Assembly: GCA_023653785.1 (NCBI GenBank) | Contig: JAMKCH010022302.1 | Coordinates: 1-64,000 of the forward strand | Length of the DNA stretch: 64,000 nucleotides | Reading direction: 5' to 3' | DNA from: Ophioderma brevispina | Taxonomy: Eukaryota > Echinodermata > Ophiuroidea > Amphilepidida > Ophiodermatidae | Shown here: positions 58,693 through 64,000 of the stretch, one piece after another | Numbering within the stretch: position 1 is the first letter of the stretch | Layout: each line of letters begins with the position of its first letter | The notes under the pieces: generated by a model | Database searches by the model: none | Seen by the model: only the letters and a program-made list of their open reading frames with translations | Told to the model about the DNA's origin: nothing | Translations under genes and position numbers: made by a program

Positions 58693-58865
58693 GTACATTA
58701 GGGCTAATAGTCCTATGTCACCTTACAACAAGAGAATAACCACATGTTTTGGTTCAAAACGTGGCGGCTGGCATCAAGCGTTGCGTTGTTTTTTTGGGAC
58801 ACCTGAGATTAGATTATATCAGGAACCTTTATTTCTGTGGAGTCTTCCAATGTCCAAGTATCGAG
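58693..58865 (+). other. Candidate internal exon, unrecognised protein
   Basis: A strong acceptor (t-rich tract then cag) and a GAG|gtaagc donor bound 173 nt open in one frame, reading YIRANSPMSPYNKRITTCFG then SKRGGWHQALRCFFGTPEIR and LYQEPLFLWSLPMSKYRG. No known motif is present, and it does not resemble the integrin N-terminus expected for exon 1 of the plus-strand paralog. Confidence 0.25.
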
Positions 58866-59439
58866 GTAAGCAGACCACAACCTACTGATATGATGTGGCA
58901 GCATAGGACAACCAGCTTTACTTTGAAGTGGGGGACCGCAATTCGGGATAAAAAACGTTTTGCAAAGAGGTCGCCCCGATGTTTGATAGAAATATATTGC
59001 GCCCCTGTGTCATATATTACAGCGTCCGTGTGACTGAAGTGTCCCACCACCCATCCGTCTTTGTGTTTCTCCATTGAGTGCTGTATGCATCATTTGTTTC
59101 AAGCACACTGTACCCAAATGGCCTACAGCCTACAAGGTCACGGTTTATTCCTATGTTAACGTGTAAGCTATGACACTCTGCAGGGGGACCACAGTTCTTT
59201 ACACCCGGAGACGCCGTGGATCTCACAAAAGTCTAAGGTTCATGATGATGACATTGTCACCATTGGCAACAGCAACACATGGCAAACTGACAAAAATTTG
59301 CAAACATTTGTTTTTCCCGTTGCTTTTTAAAACATTAACTTCCACAGTATAGTTGCCCAATTTATAGCTTTTGGGGTCTATTTCGACCTTTTTTTTGGCC
59401 TTTCTAGGGTCAATTTTGGAGTCAAATTTATTAAAGATC

Positions 59440-59735
59440 CACTCGCTAATAGCCTCGCTCCCGGGATACCCAGATTTTACCGGAAGTGATCAGAATATTG
59501 GTATCTGTAGAAAGGCACTATTTGTTTCATTTACCCTGGATATTTAACTTGGATATTATAAGTGAAAACGTGCAAAACTTATTAATTTTACACGGTGTTC
59601 TAGGAGGCTTCATAAATCACGTTTTTAGCCCTCATATCATATTGGTTGCACTAATATGAGTCTAATATGGGCACGATATTTAACAGATCGGTATTGGAGT
59701 CAAGGCGACTCAATCAAGATGAAACTATTGAACTG
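59440..59735 (+). repeat. Dispersed repeat family 2, copy 2
   Basis: CGCTAATAGCCTCGCTCCCG, CCAGATTTTACCGGAAGTGA, CATTTACCCTGGA and ATTTTACACGGTGTTCT...GGAGGCTTCATAAATCACGTTT match copy 1 at 50285-50640. It is followed by GGGGTCAATTTTGACCC tandem sequence, which copy 1 lacks. Confidence 0.7.
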
Positions 59736-59904
59736 GGCTATTATATTGCTCTTTTGGGGTTAATCTGACCCAAAATGCCGATATTTAGTTCATTTTAATC
59801 TACTAGCAATATAATATATTAATAGAAAAGAGGTTCATTTTAGAAGTTTTAAAATGCATTTAAGTGGAATCATTACCTTGACATAATTAATTTTTACTGA
59901 CTCA

Positions 59905-60180
59905 TATTTTGGTACCCTTTCTGGGGTCAATTTTGACCCTAGATTCCAATATTCCAATTCTTCTTGAATCTGCTATAGAGTGGGGGAAATGAAATACTAG
60001 TTTAAGTTGGAATAAATACATCACCACTCTATCATTTTTACCTCATTTGGGTCAATTTTAACCCCTTTTGGCCTTTATCTGGGGTCAATTTCGACCCCAG
60101 ATTCCAACATTCAAATTCTTCCTGAATCCACAGCTATAGAGCATGTAGAGTGCGGGCAATTAAATATTATATCATGATTG
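59905..60180. repeat. GGGGTCAATTTTGACCCC tandem repeat
   Basis: Two units about 140 bp apart contain CTGGGGTCAATTTTGACCCT + AGATTCCAA and CTGGGGTCAATTTCGACCCC + AGATTCCAA, followed by TTCTTCCTGAATC and CTATAGAG. GGGGTCAATTTTGACCCC is a near-perfect palindrome. A decayed unit precedes at 59370-59430. Confidence 0.65.
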
Positions 60181-60328
60181 TAGTGCTTTGAGCCATGTGA
60201 TAATTTTTACTATCACTTGGCTTGAAAATAAAACCGGTGATATCATGATATAAAACAAATACTTATCTGAATGGTGTCTGAATACTTAAAATGCGTCTAA
60301 TTGGTTTGAGAATGACCAGGAATTGCAT

Positions 60329-60330
<2 letters not shown>

Positions 60331-60394
<64 letters not shown>
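60331..60394. repeat. (GAT)n microsatellite
   Basis: About 21 uninterrupted GAT/ATG units lie 20 bp upstream of the integrin exon 2 acceptor of the plus-strand gene, displacing the usual polypyrimidine tract. Confidence 0.95.
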
Positions 60395-60398
<4 letters not shown>

Positions 60399-60415
60399 GT
60401 TATAATTATTTAAAG

Positions 60416-60555
60416 GATACTTGTTGGTGCACCAAAGAGTGCCTCAGTTCACCAAAGATCGTTAAACTCACCTGGAGCATTGTTTAAGTGTCGAGTAAAT
60501 GATATGGATACCACTACTGATCAAAGATGCGAACAAGTTTTGTTGGATAACAAAG
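60416..60555 (+). CDS. Second integrin alpha gene, exon 2 (paralog, plus strand)
   Basis: The exon is flanked by an ag acceptor (atttaaag) and a gtcagt donor. It encodes ILVGAPKSASVHQRS, then SPGALFKCRVNDMDT and a second cysteine in DQRCEQV, matching exon 2 of the minus-strand gene closely at both protein and DNA level and in the same phases (2 in, 1 out). It is one codon shorter. The frame is intact. Exon 1 of this gene was not recognised upstream and no exon 3 homologue was seen up to 64000, so the rest must lie beyond the window or in undetected exons. The polypyrimidine tract before the acceptor is weak, and a (GAT)n tract lies just upstream. A single-exon duplicate is an alternative. Confidence 0.85.
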
Positions 60556-61014
60556 GTCAGTTTGATTCCTTAAGCTTAAAATAACGTTCAATTGTAGTTC
60601 TGAGTTTGATGACAACCAAATCCGACCTATGTAAAGTTTTCTGTGACACTGTAAAATAATTGTATTTAGCAATGTCATTTACTATTACAAGCTAGTAGTA
60701 ATCACGTGACCTATTGTGACTTTGTGTGCGGATTTCATTGACATGTGACTGAAAATTATGAATTTACAGTTTGTCATTAAATGTCCATCAAAATGACAAA
60801 TTATGAATGCATTATCTGTCATTTAGTTCGGCATGAAATTTTTATAAGTCAAGAAAATATCTGTGATGATAAAAATTAATTTGAAGAGCTGAACATTGTT
60901 AATTGAACAGTATGAAAATATATTTAGCTTTATTTTCTTGAATGATCAAAAAATCATTTGCATGACAATGTTTTAATTTGTCAAATAAGACTCTTTCGTT
61001 ACAAATTAATGTTT

Positions 61015-61145
61015 TCAGTGTTGTACCCTGGTGGAAAGAGACAAGCACAGCAGAGTGCTTTGCCCAAGTGCACAACACATTGGCTGCAGCGGGACTCAAA
61101 CTCACGACCTCAGAACATGAGTCTGTCGTGCGTAAAGAGAAAGGT
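61015..61145 (-). mobile_element. tRNA-derived SINE fragment
   Basis: Read on the minus strand: GTCGTGAGTTTGAGTCCCGC (B box), then CACTTGGGCAAAGCACTCTG and CTCTTTCCACCAGGGTACAA. This is the SINE head and central domain (TTGGGCAAGGCAC...CCACCCAGGTGTA type), truncated before the 3' tail. It lies 460 bp downstream of the plus-strand integrin exon. Confidence 0.75.
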
Positions 61146-61149
61146 TTAA

Positions 61150-62210
61150 TTTTCTCAGTCGCAATGTGTGCCTGTGCGTGAAATGTTGGTGCAAGTATTG
61201 TAATTTCTGGTCCTAGGAAACTATATTAAGAATTTTTTAAACAATCGGAGCATTCTAAAACTTTTATCCTGGCATGACCTTCAACCGTTTTTGTGTTATT
61301 GCTGTTGAACAATTAGTCCAATTATACTTTATATTTCGCCCGTACATACTTTGCACTCTGGAAATGCATGTTCCTCTCTATTTATACTTCTACACTTTTT
61401 TCCTATGTTCTTCTCTTATCATTGCTAAGTATAAAACACCTTTTTTCTGTTGGAATTAATTTGAGGTCAGACCATCATTTATTTAAATTCCTTGCACTAG
61501 GCCTATGTCAATCAGATCGGTCCGTATAAGGCAGCGGTATGTCACGTGATCACTGTAAGACCTTAATGATTTATGTTTAGTAATGTTTGGTTTCATAATG
61601 AAAAGACGTGATTCGTGAAAAAAGTAATCAAATTATTAAAATGTGATTTGACATGACATGATAAAATATAGTGATTCAATTTAACATAGTTTGATAGAGG
61701 CAATAATAATAAGTAGAGCATAAATATCTGAATGTATAAATTTCCAAGGATTTGTACAACATGATAGCAATATGCCCTATGACGCAAGAGAAACTACACA
61801 TATACCAAATTGATATTTATCCTTTCAATATGATTTATATTACTCTATTATTTCCAGCGAAAGGTATTATTCAGGAAGTTCAACATGTTTTGTACAAGGA
61901 GTTACAAGGCACAGGAACAACAAGTTTTACATGTTCGGCTGTGGTACAAGTCACGGGAACAACATGTTTATAGGAAATCCTGCTTATAAATATTTGTAAA
62001 AGAATTTAATATCAAGAATATCAAGAGAATTTTTTTTCCGGCAGTTTAGAAAAAGCAACAAACACCGAATGCTCATATGCAGACGTTTATTGTCATTCAT
62101 TTTGCTTTGGTTAAACGCTTGGAAAGAGGTGGTGCCCCCATACCTTTGAGAAGCCTAAAACAAAAATGCAATGATGCATCATTTACATCACGATCAAATA
62201 CTGAAGAATA
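61150..62210. other. Integrin paralog intron, nothing assigned
   Basis: Intronic if the plus-strand integrin gene continues rightwards. A duplicated phrase GGAACAACA(T/A)GTTT occurs near 61913 and 61958. No exon 3 homologue is present. Confidence 0.45.
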
Positions 62211-62214
62211 AACT

Positions 62215-62582
62215 TAAAGAGACATGTGGAGTTTTCCAGAAAGAAGCACCCACAATTTTTCTCGAACCTAGGTTTTTTACATATTTGGAATGCTTACCAA
62301 TGTATTAGATCACACCTGAAGTGAATAAGCCGAATACGCCGTCTTTATGTAATAAGATGATGATTCAGTAGTTTCTGTCGTGCACGACAGAAAATCAAAG
62401 CATGGTTTTCTATGGGGAACGATTACGATAGCAGGCAAATTCAAAACAAGGTTTGCGGTTTTCTTTTGCACCTGTTTGTCCAATAAACCTTCCAAACGTT
62501 CTCGGTAGGTGGACTACAACCGATGCAGTGAAATTTGAGAGAAATTCATATCCTAAAAAATCTCCTCCTCTCACTCTAAGGT
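62215..62582 (+). repeat. Dispersed repeat, copy 2 (about 370 bp)
   Basis: This is the second copy of the repeat at 8330-8706. It lies 1.7 kb downstream of the plus-strand integrin exon 2. The copies share the TCGTGCACRACAGAAAA and CAATAAAC blocks. Because both copies lie inside introns of paralogous integrin genes, shared ancestry of the introns is an alternative to independent insertion, but their positions relative to the exons differ. Confidence 0.8.
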
Positions 62583-63328
62583 AATGTATAACTTATTGGG
62601 CGTTTCTGATTACCATTTTGAATTCTTTGGAACATTTGAAATTTGACTTGGTCAAAATCAAAGACCTATACCTTTGTCAATTAAAATGGGAAATTGAGAG
62701 TTTAGTGCGCATTTTACGACAGATATATACATTTTCAGCCGATTTTTAGTCAAAATTGGTATTTTGTCTGCCATTTTGTTTTAAGATAAAAAAACCCTAC
62801 TTATCTTATTGGTATGGTTGAAAATTTACATTCGTGTGTAACACGTTGTTTTCTTCTTAGAGGAAGTGTTACATGTAAAAAATTGTCTTCTAACACCCCA
62901 ATGATGAAGTTTTCGAGCTGTTTTCGAAACAAGAATTATTATGATTAACTCCATCAAAAGCAGAACTGAATGAAAAAAAAACAGTATCAACAAGATATGT
63001 TTATGACTATTAAACGTCTTGCACTAATCGAGTAACCGTTAACCGATATTGAGTACAGTTTTGAGAATGCCCCAATTGCGTGTTAAACCTAAACTGGTAT
63101 TTTGCACCGGAATGGCTATGGCATTCGGATAAACACATTACGATTAACCCCAATCTTATCTCTTACCCCCCTCCTATCCTAATCCCAAACTCTAGTCTTC
63201 ATTGGAAATACTAGATTAGCATAGATCCTTTTTTTTAATTGCCTAAAAATCTATAGGGACTATAATCTTATTCTTAACCTTAATTTATGTAAACTGCCGT
63301 CATGCCTTAGATCATTTGGCATTTTTAA

Positions 63329-63925
63329 CCCTAAAAGGCCCGGGGGGTTGGGCGGCCCCCTCGACATTTTTTGTCGTATCTCACCTATTTGTTATTTTTT
63401 CACGTCGAAACTACGTGACTTTTTTCTTTGAAGCCTTGCGCTCGATTGAACAAAATTGGACCTACGGTTATGATGCGGCGTTACGTAATCGCGCAGCGCG
63501 TGCGAAGAAAAGCTATTTCCCATTGAAATTACACGGAACAGCAGAAATCCTGTTTCTTGTGCTAAGGATACAGTTACACTATGTTTTATCTTATTTATTT
63601 GATTTATTTGTAGCAAGAGCATGTGTGCGCATACTTTGACACACATCATGGCCAAAAAATCCAACTTTTGCTTGAAAAAATGGCGAAAAACCATGAATTT
63701 TTGCGATTTTTTTTAAAGATTTTTCGCATTTTTGCATGACGTCACTGTGACGTCATACAAGGTATGTTTGTACTTTTTTGGTATCAATGGACTCGGGAGG
63801 GTCATAGCTACCCAATGGTACCACACATATGATAGTGTATCAAGCCGTTTCCGATATACTAGGGGGCGGAATCCGCCCCCCTCCCCTGCGGTGAGATGGG
63901 TCCAAAAAGCCCGGCTCTTTTAGGG
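63329..63925. mobile_element. piggyBac-like TTAA MITE (597 bp)
   Basis: TTAA at 63325-63328 and 63926-63929 flank inverted ends CCCTAAAAGGCCCGGG and GCCCGGCTCTTTTAGGG. A CCC-starting TIR with TTAA duplication is characteristic of piggyBac and its MITEs. The inside contains GGGGGCGGAATCCGCCCCC, a strong stem-loop, at about 63862-63880 and a double CRE palindrome at 63736-63756. No transposase is present. Confidence 0.82.
63736..63756. promoter_or_regulatory. Double CRE palindrome inside the TTAA MITE
   Basis: ATGACGTCAC-T-GTGACGTCAT contains two full TGACGTCA sites (CREB/ATF consensus) arranged as an inverted repeat. Whether it is functional is unknown. Confidence 0.6.
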
Positions 63926-64000
63926 TTAATCAGTATGACGACAAATAGTTTCAGTTTCCAAATTGGCCTGCAAAATGCTCTTATTCAGGAAGGTACTCAG

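Noticed and set aside
58829..59074. 81-codon minus ORF (HKDGWVVGHFSHTD...)
   Set aside because: It is open and varied in composition, but overlaps the better splice-supported plus-strand candidate exon and has no recognised motif.
1..64000. CRISPR array
   Set aside because: Regular repeats here are satellites or microsatellites without unique equal-length spacers, and the DNA is clearly eukaryotic.

Overview
The window looks like nuclear DNA of a metazoan, most likely a marine invertebrate (an echinoderm- or hemichordate-like animal fits, but phylum cannot be fixed from sequence alone). The reasons are an AT-rich, intron-dominated landscape, GT-AG spliced exons of an integrin alpha chain, tRNA-derived SINEs, a DIRS-type tyrosine-recombinase retroelement, many short TIR elements, and dense micro- and minisatellites. 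There are no bacterial operons, CRISPR arrays or rRNA genes.

The main gene is an integrin alpha subunit on the minus strand. Exon 1 (start codon and signal peptide) is at 33707-33884. Exons follow at 29278-29420, 28538-28650, 27869-28004, 26986-27105, 25904-25993, 9962-10095, 9100-9174, 7636-7709 and 4158-4283. Together they encode most of the seven-bladed FG-GAP beta-propeller with three Ca2+-binding DxNxDG-type loops; the stalk, membrane and tail exons must lie beyond position 1. One propeller exon expected between 25904 and 10095 was not found. All but one of the four 3'-half exons carry single-base deletions, and exon 1 has a T-tract length problem, so the locus is either a decaying copy or the assembly has indel errors. 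A second integrin alpha exon 2, clearly paralogous and in the same splice phases, is on the plus strand at 60416-60555. The two genes are therefore head to head.

The integrin introns hold most of the repeats. 1-6310: a degenerate TAGATAAAC satellite, an inverted minisatellite and two arrays of a self-complementary minisatellite. 11729-17908: a 6.2 kb structure with about 1.35 kb inverted arms, each made of roughly 300-370 bp subunits, enclosing the RNase H and tyrosine recombinase part of a DIRS element. 18550-22146: a three-unit, roughly 1 kb repeat rich in TGACCTTTGACC (DR1-like) and TGACGTCA motifs. 23624-23939: a hAT-like MITE with an 8-bp target duplication.

The 31 kb between the two integrin exon 2s contains further elements: a TA-flanked MITE, a SINE, a Tc1/mariner relic, another DDE transposase fragment, a 1.3 kb TTAA-flanked element with a 180-bp hairpin, a foldback MITE, and a strongly G/T-skewed unrecognised domain (about 48.5-54 kb). 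The right end has a piggyBac-like TTAA MITE with a double CRE palindrome. Apart from the integrins and transposon remnants, no confident protein-coding gene is seen.
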